DNA of 64,000 nucleotides from Verrucomicrobiaceae bacterium (GTDB lineage: Bacteria > Verrucomicrobiota > Verrucomicrobiia > Verrucomicrobiales > Verrucomicrobiaceae): the NCBI GenBank assembly GCA_016713035.1, contig JADJPW010000004.1:372001-436000 (forward strand). The letters run 5' to 3'. Below, in pieces: positions 1 through 8,831 of the stretch. The notes below the pieces were generated by a model. That model made no database searches. It was not told the DNA's origin and was given only the letters and a program-made list of their open reading frames with translations. Positions within the stretch are counted from its first letter, which is position 1. Every line of letters starts with the position of its first letter. A program made the translations under genes and the position numbers.

Positions 1-43
1 GAAGTAAACCGGATAGATTTAGCGCCAGTTAAAATGCACCCAC

Positions 44-772
44 ATGGAAGAAGCTGCCGAACTCGCCAACTACCTGCCGCTCTCCTTCAAGACCCCGAAG
101 GAGCAGGAATACATCAAATTCCTGTGGGACGCCTTCGAGACGAACTACACGCACGACAAATACCAGTTCGCCTTTCTCGCCTACCACATGCTCACGATGA
201 GCTTCGTCTATTTCAACATCTGGCAGATCAAACAAAGCGTGCCAGAGGATTTTGAAAAAGGCCTGATCGGCTTTGGCAAGGATGTGGAGAAAGGGCTGCT
301 CGCTGCCACCTCGCCCTTCTCCTTCAGCGTCGTGCCCGAGCGCACGATGCTGCGCTTCCTCAAACTCATCGCCTGCGACAACGGCAAGATCGGCACCTAC
401 GCCAAGCTAGTGGACGACCGCAACGAAACCGCCCACCCCAACGGCAACATCTTCTTCAGCACCCAAGCTGCGCTCGACATCAAGATTCGGGAAATCCTCC
501 GCATCGTGGATGAAATCCAAACCCACTCCATCCACACCATCCAGCGCTGCTATGTCCGCTTCCTGAAGGAAAGCAGCAATCCCAATGACCGGCAGTATAC
601 TGAAGATGCTGATCAAATTCGGGAAGCCCTGATTCATGCTCATTACCTTTCCCAAAAGGACGTCGAGATCTGCGCTGCACTCGACATGCCCGACGAAGTG
701 GTTTCCCACCTTGGCTTCGATTGCATCGAGTCCCTCCACCAAACCCTCCGTCAAAACTTTGTTGCTGAATGA
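44..772 (+). CDS. HEPN-domain protein, probably type I restriction-modification associated
   Basis: A 242-residue soluble helical protein. The clearest signature is R126-NETA-H131, the R-x4-H motif of HEPN RNases with the usual polar Asn after Arg, in the sequence LVDDRNETAHPNG; a long helix follows. HEPN proteins are typically metal-independent RNases in toxin-antitoxin, abortive-infection and restriction loci. From memory, close relatives sit inside type I RM operons between hsd genes, and the fragment just downstream fits that. No transmembrane segment or signal peptide is visible. The ATG at 44 is close to the window edge, so an upstream partner cannot be seen. The HEPN call rests on the motif and helical character; the RM association is inferred. 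Confidence 0.7.
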   Translation: MEEAAELANYLPLSFKTPKEQEYIKFLWDAFETNYTHDKYQFAFLAYHMLTMSFVYFNIWQIKQSVPEDFEKGLIGFGKDVEKGLLAATSPFSFSVVPERTMLRFLKLIACDNGKIGTYAKLVDDRNETAHPNGNIFFSTQAALDIKIREILRIVDEIQTHSIHTIQRCYVRFLKESSNPNDRQYTEDADQIREALIHAHYLSQKDVEICAALDMPDEVVSHLGFDCIESLHQTLRQNFVAE

Positions 773-923
773 GATCGTTTTGAGACAGAATAACCAGCCT
801 CTATCAAGCACCAAGCAGGCGCTGGTGGCAGCGAACCGGGAGCTGATCACCCGCATGGAAGCCAAAATCCAGGCCACCCTGGCTCGTGTGTGGGGTGAGG
901 AAGAGACCGCGGCCCGCGACTGA
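762..923 (+). pseudogene. fragment resembling the C-terminal tail of a type I RM subunit
   Basis: A short reading frame overlaps the end of the HEPN gene and ends 3 nt before the next ATG. It starts from in-frame TTG/CTG codons (762, 765) with no good ATG. The roughly 50 residues, including ANRELITRMEAKIQATLARV followed by WGEEE, form a charged helix like the C-terminal coil of HsdM/HsdS-type proteins. It is far too short for a complete subunit, so it reads as a relic or as a short gene with a non-ATG start. Family assignment is from memory and weak. Confidence 0.35.
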
Positions 924-926
924 CCC

Positions 927-1391
927 ATGGCTGCCTCCCTCACTGCCCTGCAACGCAAGTCCCGCCAGCGCCGCACCCGCCCCATCCAGCGTGTCGTGCA
1001 GCAAACTGGCACCTCCTGCGGCGTGGCCTGTGTGGCCATGCTCGCCCGGCTGAGCTTTCGCGATGCCCACCGCCTCGCCCATGAGGTGCTGAAGAAGAAA
1101 CGGAAACAGTCCAACCAACGCACCTATCCCGAGCACCTGCGGGCGATGCTCAAACCTCTCGGGCTGCGGCTGGGCCGGCAAGTGAAATGCCGCACCTGGC
1201 GCAAGGTGCCGCCTGATTCGCTCGTGGCCGTGCAATGGAACCGCGCCAAAGGCACCTGGCACTGGGTCGTCTCCGGTCACGATGCCAAAGGCCTGTTCTT
1301 CTTCGATCCACGCAAGAACGTGAAGGACATCCGTCGCCGCGCCTTTGAGAAAGCACGCCCCTCGTGGTATCACCGCGTTGTTCGGCAGTGA
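927..1391 (+). CDS. C39-like papain-fold cysteine peptidase
   Basis: A 154-residue cytoplasmic-looking protein with the C39-like order Cys-His-Asp: a QTGTSCGVACVAM segment with the nucleophilic Cys after an oxyanion Gln, then GTWHWVV with the His, then FFDPRK with the Asp. A very basic N-terminus precedes the catalytic Cys. It lacks the ABC-transporter and membrane domains of C39 bacteriocin exporters, so it is a stand-alone domain as found in phage, plasmid and toxin contexts. It begins 3 nt after the preceding fragment, suggesting cotranscription with the HEPN gene. Substrate unknown. Confidence 0.65.
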   Translation: MAASLTALQRKSRQRRTRPIQRVVQQTGTSCGVACVAMLARLSFRDAHRLAHEVLKKKRKQSNQRTYPEHLRAMLKPLGLRLGRQVKCRTWRKVPPDSLVAVQWNRAKGTWHWVVSGHDAKGLFFFDPRKNVKDIRRRAFEKARPSWYHRVVRQ

Positions 1392-1463
1392 GCTTCCGTG
1401 CGTTCCTTGTCTTCCTTGGTTGAATGAAAGAGGCGGCGCGAATGCCAGCGCTCCCTCCAATGG

Positions 1464-1490
1464 CTGCGCCGCCTGAAGGCGGGACTACAG
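1464..1490. repeat. short palindromic intergenic repeat
   Basis: The gap 1392-1561 between convergent genes contains the palindrome CCGCCTGAAGGCGG (1469-1482) followed by GACTAC. It resembles dispersed 'GTAGTCCCGCC' repeats I associate with PVC genomes. Nothing else is visible in the gap. Confidence 0.3.
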
Positions 1491-1561
1491 AAGCCGCGAA
1501 GAGAACCCCGAACAAAGAGCCCAGCACAGCGGGCAGAAGTGCCCACATCACTTTTCACCTC

Positions 1562-4231
1562 TCATGGTCTCACGTCTCCCCGTCTCAAAGTCTCGCGCCG
1601 CCGGGCGAACCACTTGCGGATTTCCTCGGTCCATAGGACGCTGCTGCCGATGAGGGCGAGGAGGAGGAAGTCTGCGAGTGGGATGGGGACGGTGTGGAAG
1701 ACGTGGTTCAGGGTGTCGGTGTAGATGACGAGGAGGTGGAGCACGTTTCCGAGGAGCATGCCTCCGATGAGCCAGTGGTTTTTGAGCACGTCGAGGCTGA
1801 GGCTCGATCTCGTGGCGCTGCGGCAGTTCAGCACATTGAACCACTGACTGATGGCCACCAGAGTGAAGGTCTCTGTCTGCACGAGCTCAAAGGGCACGCC
1901 GCTCTGCAAGCGCCAGATGAAGAAGCCAAAGATGGCGACCACGCTGGTGCTGACCATGAGCACCATGCGCTGCCACATGGCCGTGGTGATGAGCGGCTCG
2001 CCGGTGGGGGTGGGCTTGCGGCGCATTTCATCGCCCTCCAGGCCCTCCATGATGAGGTTCACGGTCACGGTGCCCTCGGTGACGATGTTGATCCAAAGGA
2101 TCTGCACGGCGGCGAGCGGCAGTGGGTAGCCGCATAGCAGCGCCAGCAACAGCACGAGCACCTCATCAATGCTGGTGGCAAAGAGGAAGAGGACGACCTT
2201 TTTGAGGTTTTGATACACGAGGCGGCCTTCCTCGATGGCTTTGACGATGGTGGCGAAGTTGTCGTCGGTGATGACGATCTTTGCGGCACCTTTGGCGACC
2301 TCGGTGCCGGTGATGCCCATCGCAACGCCGACATCGGCGGTGGCGAGAGCGGGTGCGTCATTGACGCCATCGCCGGTCATGGCGACGACGTGTTTCTGCG
2401 ACTGGAAGGCCTCGACGATGCGTAGCTTCTGCGCGGGGTGCACGCGTGCAAAGACGGAGATGCGGTCCAGGCTGTCACGCAGCTCGTGTGCGGGCATCCG
2501 CTCCAGTTCAGGGCCATCAACCGCGATGTCGCCGGGCTTTGCGATGCCCAGAGCGGTCGCGATGGCAAGTCCGGTGGCTTTGTGATCCCCTGTGACCATG
2601 ACGGGGCGGATGCCAGCATCCAGGCACTCGGCGACAGCGCTTTTCACTTCATCACGCGGTGGGTCCATCTGGCCCAGGAGGCCCAAAAAGCGCAGTTTGC
2701 CACGAAAGGGCTCAAATCCGGCTTTTTCGTCGATCTGTCCATTTTCGAGTTCGGCGACGGCGAGGACGCGGAGTGCCTGTGCGGCCATTTCATTGGCCAA
2801 ATCGATCGGTTGGAGATCACACAGCGGCAAAAGGCACTCGGGGGCACCTTTGATGATGACGCGGCTGCTGTGCTGTGTGGCCATCATCTTCGTGGCGGAG
2901 TCAAAGGGCAGCTCGGCGTGCCGTGGGTGCGCTCTGCGCAGGGTTTCAGGCTCGACGCAGCCTTTCAGCGCCACGGTGAGCAGTGCGGCCTCGGTGGGAT
3001 CTCCCAGCGCACGCCAGCGGCTGTCCTCAGCATCGGGCCGCACGAGTTGGGAGTCGTTGCAGAGGACACAGGCCTCTAGGAGGCGGCGCAGTGCGGCATC
3101 GTCGATGTCGGTGCCTTCAAACAGCAGGCGGCCCTCTGGTGAGTAACCCGCACCCGTGACCTCGATGCGTCGGCCATCTGGCAGCACCAGGGTGGTGACG
3201 GTCATCTCGTTCTTGGTGAGCGTGCCTGTTTTATCGCTGCAAATGATGCTCGTGGAGCCGAGCGTCTCCACCGCTGCGAGGCGGCGCACGATGGCCCCAC
3301 GCCGCGCCATACGCTGCATGCCGACGGCGAGCGCGATGGTCATGGCCACGGGCAGCCCCTCTGGCACCATCGAGACCATCTGGCTGATGGCGACCATGAA
3401 GATGTCCACGAAGGGAATGCCACGCAGCAGCCCAAATGCGATCACGAGCACAAAGAGCACGATGCTCGCCGCCACGAGCCAGCGCCCGAACTGCGCTAGC
3501 CGCTGCTCCAGCGGTGTCTTCGGCTCCTCGGCCGTGGCGGTCATGCGGGCGATCTTTCCCACCTCTGTTTGCAGCCCGGTGGCGACGACGACGGCCTTTC
3601 CACGCCCTGCGGTGAGGTGCGTGCCGGAGTAGATCATGTTTTTCCGATCACCCAGGCCTGCATCCTCCGGCGCTAGGTCGGTGTGTTTTAAAACAGGCAA
3701 CGACTCGCCGGTGAGCGTGGCTTCGGTGGCCTCCAGCGCCGCTGCCTCGATCAAGCGGGCATCTGCACCGACCTGATCACCCGCGGCGAGCAGGAGGATG
3801 TCTCCGGGCACTAGATCGCGTGCTTCGATGGTGGTTTCATGCCCATCGCGCACGACGCGGACTTTGAGCGAGGAGAGCTTTCGCAAAGCGGACATGGAGT
3901 GCTCTGCGCGGCCTTCCTGGATGGCTCCGATGACGGCATTCACCATCACCACGATGAGGATGACCACCGCATCGCTGGCGTGCCCCATCACAAAGGAAAT
4001 GATCGCAGCAACAAAGAGGATGTAGATCAGTGGGCTAGCAAACTGCGCGGCAAAGACCTGCCACAGCGGTTTATGCTGCTCCTCAGGTAGCTCATTGTGT
4101 CCGTGCTGGGTGAGGCGTGAGGCGGCCTCTGCCGTGGAGAGGCCGGCGTGCATGTCACTCCGCAGGGTGCTGAGAGCATCGCCCACCGTGCAGGCATGCC
4201 AAGAAGGTGGAGGTGACTTCTCAAGCGTCAT
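1562..4231 (-). CDS. P-type cation-transporting ATPase (type II, Ca2+/PMR1-like)
   Basis: About 889 residues using the ATG at 4231, which overlaps the upstream stop codon in an ATGA. An upstream in-frame ATG at 4354 would lie inside the neighbouring gene. Order: N-terminal cation-ATPase domain; actuator TGES (174-177); PEGLP in TM4 (290-294), typical of Ca2+/Na+ type II pumps; phosphorylation site CSDKTGTLTKNE (Asp333); nucleotide-binding KGAPE; hinge TGDGVNDAPAL; C-terminal transmembrane block. In TM6 the usual NLVTDG is NIVTEG, so the Asp ligand of SERCA-type pumps is Glu and ion specificity is uncertain. It forms a two-gene unit with the universal stress protein, a pairing seen in stress and pH-homeostasis clusters. 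Confidence 0.93.
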   Translation of the reverse strand: MTLEKSPPPSWHACTVGDALSTLRSDMHAGLSTAEAASRLTQHGHNELPEEQHKPLWQVFAAQFASPLIYILFVAAIISFVMGHASDAVVILIVVMVNAVIGAIQEGRAEHSMSALRKLSSLKVRVVRDGHETTIEARDLVPGDILLLAAGDQVGADARLIEAAALEATEATLTGESLPVLKHTDLAPEDAGLGDRKNMIYSGTHLTAGRGKAVVVATGLQTEVGKIARMTATAEEPKTPLEQRLAQFGRWLVAASIVLFVLVIAFGLLRGIPFVDIFMVAISQMVSMVPEGLPVAMTIALAVGMQRMARRGAIVRRLAAVETLGSTSIICSDKTGTLTKNEMTVTTLVLPDGRRIEVTGAGYSPEGRLLFEGTDIDDAALRRLLEACVLCNDSQLVRPDAEDSRWRALGDPTEAALLTVALKGCVEPETLRRAHPRHAELPFDSATKMMATQHSSRVIIKGAPECLLPLCDLQPIDLANEMAAQALRVLAVAELENGQIDEKAGFEPFRGKLRFLGLLGQMDPPRDEVKSAVAECLDAGIRPVMVTGDHKATGLAIATALGIAKPGDIAVDGPELERMPAHELRDSLDRISVFARVHPAQKLRIVEAFQSQKHVVAMTGDGVNDAPALATADVGVAMGITGTEVAKGAAKIVITDDNFATIVKAIEEGRLVYQNLKKVVLFLFATSIDEVLVLLLALLCGYPLPLAAVQILWINIVTEGTVTVNLIMEGLEGDEMRRKPTPTGEPLITTAMWQRMVLMVSTSVVAIFGFFIWRLQSGVPFELVQTETFTLVAISQWFNVLNCRSATRSSLSLDVLKNHWLIGGMLLGNVLHLLVIYTDTLNHVFHTVPIPLADFLLLALIGSSVLWTEEIRKWFARRRETLRRGDVRP

Positions 4232-5142
4232 TTTTTCACCACGAGCATGGAGCAGGTCAGCCGCGTGAGCAATCGCTCGGGTGTAGAGCCTAGCAGGACA
4301 TAATGTAATGCAGAGTGCCCGTGTGCACCGAGCACGATGAGGTCTGCTCCGCACGCCTCTGCATGCTGGGCGATGCCATGGCCGACGCGTGAGTCCTCAC
4401 ACAGCACTTCGTTTGTTTTGAGGCCTGCGGAGGCTGCCTGCACCTGCTCATGGAGCTGCTGGCGGAGCTGTTCATCGATCTTCGTAGCATCGACCGGGAG
4501 CGTGGTGAAGCCCGACTCGCCTAGTGGACCAATCACAGGCATGAACTGCCCTGGGTCTGACCATATATGCAGCCAGTCCACCTCAGCGCTCTCTGCCAGG
4601 GCCAAGTCCCGCGTGGCCTGCACGATGCTCTTTGTGAGTGAGGAAAAATCCAGCGCAGCGATGAGGCGCTGAAAGGGCTGTGGATGACCGGAGCGCACGA
4701 GGAGGATGTCACAGGAGGATTTGCGGGTGAGCTTGGAGGCGGTGGAGCCAGCGCCGAGAGTGTTCCCACCGACGCCTGCGATGCCTGCGACGAGCAGATC
4801 TGCCCGCATGGACTTGGCGTGCTCTAATATCTCATGCAGCGGATGGCCGATGACCAGAGTTTCATCGTATGAGCCGGGCATGGGAGACTGGGCGAGCCAG
4901 GTTTTCAGCGCCTTGCGCCCGCTCAGCGTGGCGGTGTGGACGGCGGACTCATATGTTTCATGATGTCGCTCTGCCAGCAGGGCGAGTGAGACGGAGTCAA
5001 CAACGTGGAGCACATGCAGGCGCATGCCTTTCTGCGCGGCGAGGCGGATGGCGTGCTCCAATGCTGCGCGTGATCCAGTGGAAAAGTCCACTGCGACGAG
5101 GATCGTCTTCTGGTGTGAAGAAGGGGTGGCTGAAGTACTCAT
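4228..5142 (-). CDS. tandem-domain universal stress protein (UspA family)
   Basis: A 304-residue protein with two Usp domains (about 10-150 and 160-304). Each begins with a hydrophobic strand ending in Asp and Phe (VAVDFS, IAALDFS). The second carries the ATP-binding signature G-x2-G-x9-G-S/T in GAHGHSALHYVLLGST; the first has a slightly degenerate version around GIAGVGGNTLGAGS. ATP binding is therefore more likely in the C-terminal domain. It is the first gene of a translationally coupled pair with the P-type ATPase (4-nt overlap) and may sense ATP or stress for that pump. Confidence 0.92.
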   Translation of the reverse strand: MSTSATPSSHQKTILVAVDFSTGSRAALEHAIRLAAQKGMRLHVLHVVDSVSLALLAERHHETYESAVHTATLSGRKALKTWLAQSPMPGSYDETLVIGHPLHEILEHAKSMRADLLVAGIAGVGGNTLGAGSTASKLTRKSSCDILLVRSGHPQPFQRLIAALDFSSLTKSIVQATRDLALAESAEVDWLHIWSDPGQFMPVIGPLGESGFTTLPVDATKIDEQLRQQLHEQVQAASAGLKTNEVLCEDSRVGHGIAQHAEACGADLIVLGAHGHSALHYVLLGSTPERLLTRLTCSMLVVKK

Positions 5143-5271
5143 GGCGGGATGGTATAATGATGGATTTCAACGAGCTTAAGTTCTAAGACGCGTGAGCTCG
5201 TGGGTTGGCGCGGCTATAGATCTGAAACCGTCATCCAAAGAAGAGTGACAGTGCGGTAGATAAAAACAGGC

Positions 5272-5541
5272 TTACAGGCCAGGGCCATCATCGACCCAAT
5301 TATGCGAGGCTGCATCGACCATGGGCACCGGGGCACCAGTGCGCCAACGCAGGTAGCCACCAGGACAGACGCAGAGTGGGAGATTATGCGGATAATAAGT
5401 CTCCCGCAGGCCGGAAAGCTGCCCGTAGGAGAGCTTTCCGCCGTGGAGGACATCCTCGCGTAGCATGTGGAGGAGGCAGTGCTCAGTGCCCACCCAGGGG
5501 CAAGGAAGCGTGCAATCGTGACCGTGGACAATGTTATGCAT
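5272..5541 (-). CDS. small Cys/His-rich protein of unknown function
   Basis: An 89-residue frame with GC-rich third positions like the surrounding genes. It has an N-terminal HDCTLPCPW motif, then TEHCLLHML, and a C-terminal CVCPGGYLRW followed by a His. Five Cys and several His suggest metal binding or a disulfide fold. The CP-GG-Y pattern loosely resembles the C-terminal region of short PVC prepilin-like proteins, but there is no N-terminal prepilin helix. Flanking gaps 5143-5271 and 5542-5772 hold nothing else I can support, apart from the leader motif at 5595 and an inverted repeat (CTGACGG/CCGTCAG) near 5566-5588. Confidence 0.5.
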   Translation of the reverse strand: MHNIVHGHDCTLPCPWVGTEHCLLHMLREDVLHGGKLSYGQLSGLRETYYPHNLPLCVCPGGYLRWRTGAPVPMVDAASHNWVDDGPGL

Positions 5542-5594
5542 GACATTGGTGAGTTAGCGGTTGCTGACGGTACGTTGACTCCGTCAGTACCGGG

Positions 5595-5607
5595 CAGAAT
5601 GTCGAAT
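5595..5607 (-). repeat. shared upstream leader motif, copy 1
   Basis: CAGAATGTCGAAT on the + strand, reading ATTCGACATTCTG towards the gene that starts at 5541. The same 13-mer occurs upstream of argS and dus. Confidence 0.5.
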
Positions 5608-5772
5608 CGTGTTTTTAATAAAAGACTTCGATGTCCGTGATAGACACTACCAGAAACCATTAGTCGGCTCCAGCCCTTATGAAAAAGGCGGTCCAGTGGC
5701 ACTTACCAGAGATGGAATGCTGTTTTCACCCCAAAATCCGGTTTCAAGTGTCAGGTTCAAAGTGGCAAAACC

Positions 5773-7995
5773 TCAACGCCAGTAGGCTGTGACGGGCGAA
5801 TCTCTTCTTCGTTGAATTTTCTGGCATAGGCTCGCATTTCCCTGTTTCAGAGCACTGGGAAGACGAAATCTCTGATACTTGAAACCAGTATCTCCTGTTG
5901 GTGCCATTGCAGCGCACTGCGCGGCACTTACTTGGCCGTGGGAGCTTTTTTTCACCTGCCAATGATCGTCGAAGAAATCTGCGGCGATGACTTTCCCGGC
6001 GGATTCTGCGCTAGGGGGCTGGGTGATGTCGAAAATGGCCCAGTCGGGCAATTTCGGGTTTTGCAGAGAATTGGTGCGATCATGCGCCTCGCGGAAGGTG
6101 AGGCCGGAGTTGATGACGACCTCGAATCCGGGGGATTGGAGGCATGGATAGGTCAAAGCAGGCACATGAGTGGCTGCGTCGTAGGTGGGGCTGAGTGACT
6201 TCATGCCGACCTGCTTCGTGTCCCAAGTGAGAGGGAGATTTTTGAGCAGGCTGCGGATGCAGGAGTTCGACTCGGGTGTGCCCCAGAGGATGAGGCTGTG
6301 TGTCTTGCCCGCAGCGAGCACGTCCGGCACCTGTGAAGCGAGCATGACGCGTGCATCACCGCGCATGAGGCTACGCCAGCGCTGGAGGAAGTGCGTGGAC
6401 TCGGCCTGCACCCAGGCATCGACCGCAGCAGAGGATGATTTTCCATCTGGTAGGATGACGATGAAGGGCTTCATGAAGGCGGTGTCCATGAGGCCGGGAT
6501 GGGAGGAGGGCTTGCCACCTGCGGGGCCTTCGTGCTGAAAGGGCGTGTCATTGCCGTAGTCTCGCCACTGGCCGTTTTCTTTGATGAGGCGGCAGAGGGA
6601 GCCGGGCACCTTCGGGCCAGGGCTGAGGAAGGTCTCGAACTGTGGCAACTGAGGGCCCACGGTGAGATGCAGCGTGGTGCCGTCGATGTTGAGTCGGAGT
6701 TTGCCACCGCCTTTTCGTGCCTGCGGTGGTGGATAGATGACGATGCGGCTGACATTGCGTGTCTGGATGTCGATGCAGTCGCCGGAGGTCACTTTGGCAT
6801 CGAGACGGGCCTCCTTCCAGCTTTCCTCCATGCCGTGGAGGTTCATCCATTTCACGCGGCCGTAGTAGGGTGTCTTGGTCTGGATGTGGACTGCATCAGG
6901 GAAGCGCTGGCGGCCTTTTGCGGCAGCTTTTTCGATCGCAGCCTGCACCTCTTTAATGACCTCTGGGTGGTATTTATGCCCCATGCCTGGGCCGATGAAG
7001 TGCGGCGGATGCATGTCATGTCCGGCGAGCACTTCCATCATGTACTCGGCGCTATCACGCTGGGCGTCGTTTTCGCCGCTGTAACTGATGAGCGGCACAT
7101 TCAGGAAGTGGCGTGCGTAATCGGGCACGTCATAGACGCCCCAGAGTGTCTGCTCATACCAAGCGGGGAATTTATCCGGTGTGAGCTTTTGGTAGCGCTT
7201 CACATCGGCGAAGCCGGCTCCAGTATGCACACAGGCCCACTGATCTGGGAAATGCGCCCCAAGATGCCAAGCCCCTGCGCCGCCCATGCTGAATCCAGCG
7301 ATGACGACGCGGTCGGAGTCGATGTTGAAGCGCTGCATGGCATCGTCGCGGGACTCGAAGACGTCGATCTCACCGGCGGACTTCCAGCCGTTGCAGTAGC
7401 GACCAAAGGGATGGATGACGATGGTGCCTGCGGGCTGGAATTGACCCGGCTTTTTCGCCATGAGTCGGCTGTAAACGAAGTTCAGATCCGTAGCGGTGTC
7501 TCCACGGCCATGCAGCCAGATCCACATGGGAGTTTTTTTGGCTTTGAAGTCGAGCCCCTCAGGGATCTCCACGCCGTAGGGCTGCGCAGAGCCATCTAGC
7601 CGCGAGTAAAAGCCGAGCACTTTTTGCCCGGTGCCATCGAGCCATGGCGTGGTGTTGCCTTTCAGGCCCGTGATGCGGTTCGCAGCCTCATCGAGCAGAG
7701 CACTGGCTTTTCTCACACTGTCCTGCGGTTTTTTGTCATACCACTCATCGAAGTCGATGGCGTAGCGCACGGCTTTGAGGAAAATCTCCGCATCGGCGGC
7801 ACGCGGGTGTTTTTTCACCGCCTGGAAGTCAGCGACCAGTGCCTTGAGCCGCGCTTCGATGGGCGATTCTTGATCAGCGGAGAGTGCCGCAGTGGGCTTC
7901 GGAGGCAGACTGCCGCGAAAGGAGGCTGTGGCACCATTGGGCCCGAGCTGGGCGAGCGCGATTGCCGGGAGGAAAAGTGGGAGCAGAAAACGCAT
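5773..7995 (-). CDS. secreted alpha/beta-hydrolase esterase (PHB-depolymerase/peptidase S9-like)
   Basis: The start is the ATG at 7995, which opens a signal peptide (MRFLLPLFLPAIALAQ); upstream in-frame ATG codons give no sensible leader. About 740 residues. The central domain is a secreted esterase: oxyanion region WIWLHGRGDTAT, nucleophile Ser236 in GFSMGGAGAW, then a later Asp (SGENDAQRDS) and His (GMGHKYHPE) in order. The C-terminal half is a PVC-type extension of unknown function. The last ~50 residues after DDHWQVK are low in recognisable structure and may be a read-through extension. Probably periplasmic or outer-membrane; substrate unknown, with carbohydrate esters plausible. Confidence 0.82.
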   Translation of the reverse strand: MRFLLPLFLPAIALAQLGPNGATASFRGSLPPKPTAALSADQESPIEARLKALVADFQAVKKHPRAADAEIFLKAVRYAIDFDEWYDKKPQDSVRKASALLDEAANRITGLKGNTTPWLDGTGQKVLGFYSRLDGSAQPYGVEIPEGLDFKAKKTPMWIWLHGRGDTATDLNFVYSRLMAKKPGQFQPAGTIVIHPFGRYCNGWKSAGEIDVFESRDDAMQRFNIDSDRVVIAGFSMGGAGAWHLGAHFPDQWACVHTGAGFADVKRYQKLTPDKFPAWYEQTLWGVYDVPDYARHFLNVPLISYSGENDAQRDSAEYMMEVLAGHDMHPPHFIGPGMGHKYHPEVIKEVQAAIEKAAAKGRQRFPDAVHIQTKTPYYGRVKWMNLHGMEESWKEARLDAKVTSGDCIDIQTRNVSRIVIYPPPQARKGGGKLRLNIDGTTLHLTVGPQLPQFETFLSPGPKVPGSLCRLIKENGQWRDYGNDTPFQHEGPAGGKPSSHPGLMDTAFMKPFIVILPDGKSSSAAVDAWVQAESTHFLQRWRSLMRGDARVMLASQVPDVLAAGKTHSLILWGTPESNSCIRSLLKNLPLTWDTKQVGMKSLSPTYDAATHVPALTYPCLQSPGFEVVINSGLTFREAHDRTNSLQNPKLPDWAIFDITQPPSAESAGKVIAADFFDDHWQVKKSSHGQVSAAQCAAMAPTGDTGFKYQRFRLPSALKQGNASLCQKIQRRRDSPVTAYWR

Positions 7996-8084
7996 GAGCA
8001 GGGATGGGAGGTGTGGATTCGGAGATAACGCAGACGCAGCATGCGCAGCCTTTCTCACAGCCAGATAGAAACGAATTGGCGCAG

Positions 8085-8128
8085 GTGAAAAATAAAACAG
8101 CGGCATCCCGTTGCCAGGATGCCGCTGT
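8085..8128 (-). terminator. intrinsic terminator of the RRM gene
   Basis: A 12-bp perfect stem (8097-8108 and 8117-8128, arms ACAGCGGCATCC/GGATGCCGCTGT, 8-nt loop) followed on the minus strand by a T-rich tract (TTTTATTTTTC). It lies 21 nt past the stop codon at 8150. Confidence 0.8.
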
Positions 8129-8149
8129 GTGAAAAATCAGGGTTATGGA

Positions 8150-8620
8150 TTAATAGCCGCCTTCTTCGCCGAAGCCGCCACCACCACGGTTGCCACGGTC
8201 ACGAGCGCCGCGGTCACGACCGCCGCCGCCACCACCACCGTAGCCGCCACGGCCACCGCCGCCGCCGCCACCACCGTAGCCGCCACGGCCACCGCCGCCG
8301 CCGCCACCACCACCGTAGCCGCCACGGCCACCACCACCGCCGCCGCCGTAGCCGCCGCCTTGTGGGCGCTCTTCCTTCGGACGAGCTTCATTGATGGCGA
8401 GATTGCGTCCGCCGAATTCTTTACCGTGGAGACCCTCGATCGCGGCCGTCATGGCCTCGGGTGTGTCCATGGTGACAAAGGCGAATCCACGAGGACGGCC
8501 GGAGACACGGTCCATGGGCAGGAAGACGTCAGTGACACCCCCATACTGTGAGAAGAGGCTGGTAATATCCTCGACGGAGGCGCTGAAGGGCAAGTTGCCC
8601 ACATACATTTTGGTGTTCAT
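8150..8620 (-). CDS. glycine-rich RRM RNA-binding protein
   Basis: 156 residues from ATG 8620. One RRM spans about residues 4-80, with RNP2 (MYVGNLPFS) and RNP1 (RGFAFVTM). A Gly/Arg-rich tail of GGYGGGGGGGRGG-type repeats follows. This is the bacterial cold-shock-like RNA-binding type also found in cyanobacteria. The upstream extension (residues 1-30 of the longer frame) is not RRM-like and was left out. It probably binds single-stranded RNA and may be cold or stress regulated. It has its own terminator, so is likely monocistronic. The gap 8621-8831 holds no gene. Confidence 0.92.
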   Translation of the reverse strand: MNTKMYVGNLPFSASVEDITSLFSQYGGVTDVFLPMDRVSGRPRGFAFVTMDTPEAMTAAIEGLHGKEFGGRNLAINEARPKEERPQGGGYGGGGGGGRGGYGGGGGGGGGRGGYGGGGGGGGRGGYGGGGGGGRDRGARDRGNRGGGGFGEEGGY

Positions 8621-8831
8621 ATCTTTTGAATGGGTGACGCCTCCCCGTGCGGGCATCCTCAAGCTCCATGAAAGGATTACGGAACAGCAAGCATTGACCT
8701 GATGAACCACTCGACTCAGCCTTGATCAGGTGAACGTGACTCCGCACGCTTCGACGCACTTCGCCCAGAAGGCAACCGATAGTTTTAGCCTTTCCGAGGG
8801 GGGGGAGTGGGCACTGCGGGGTAGAAAAAGA

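Noticed and set aside
5214..5702. A 162-residue minus-strand frame overlapping the small Cys-rich gene
   Set aside because: Composition is low-quality (Ser/Met/Arg-rich shadow) and the 5272-5541 frame has better codon use.
8158..8358. Repetitive GC-rich stretch resembling a repeat array
   Set aside because: It is the Gly/Arg-rich tail of the RRM protein. Repeats are irregular GGN codons with no spacers, so it is not a CRISPR.
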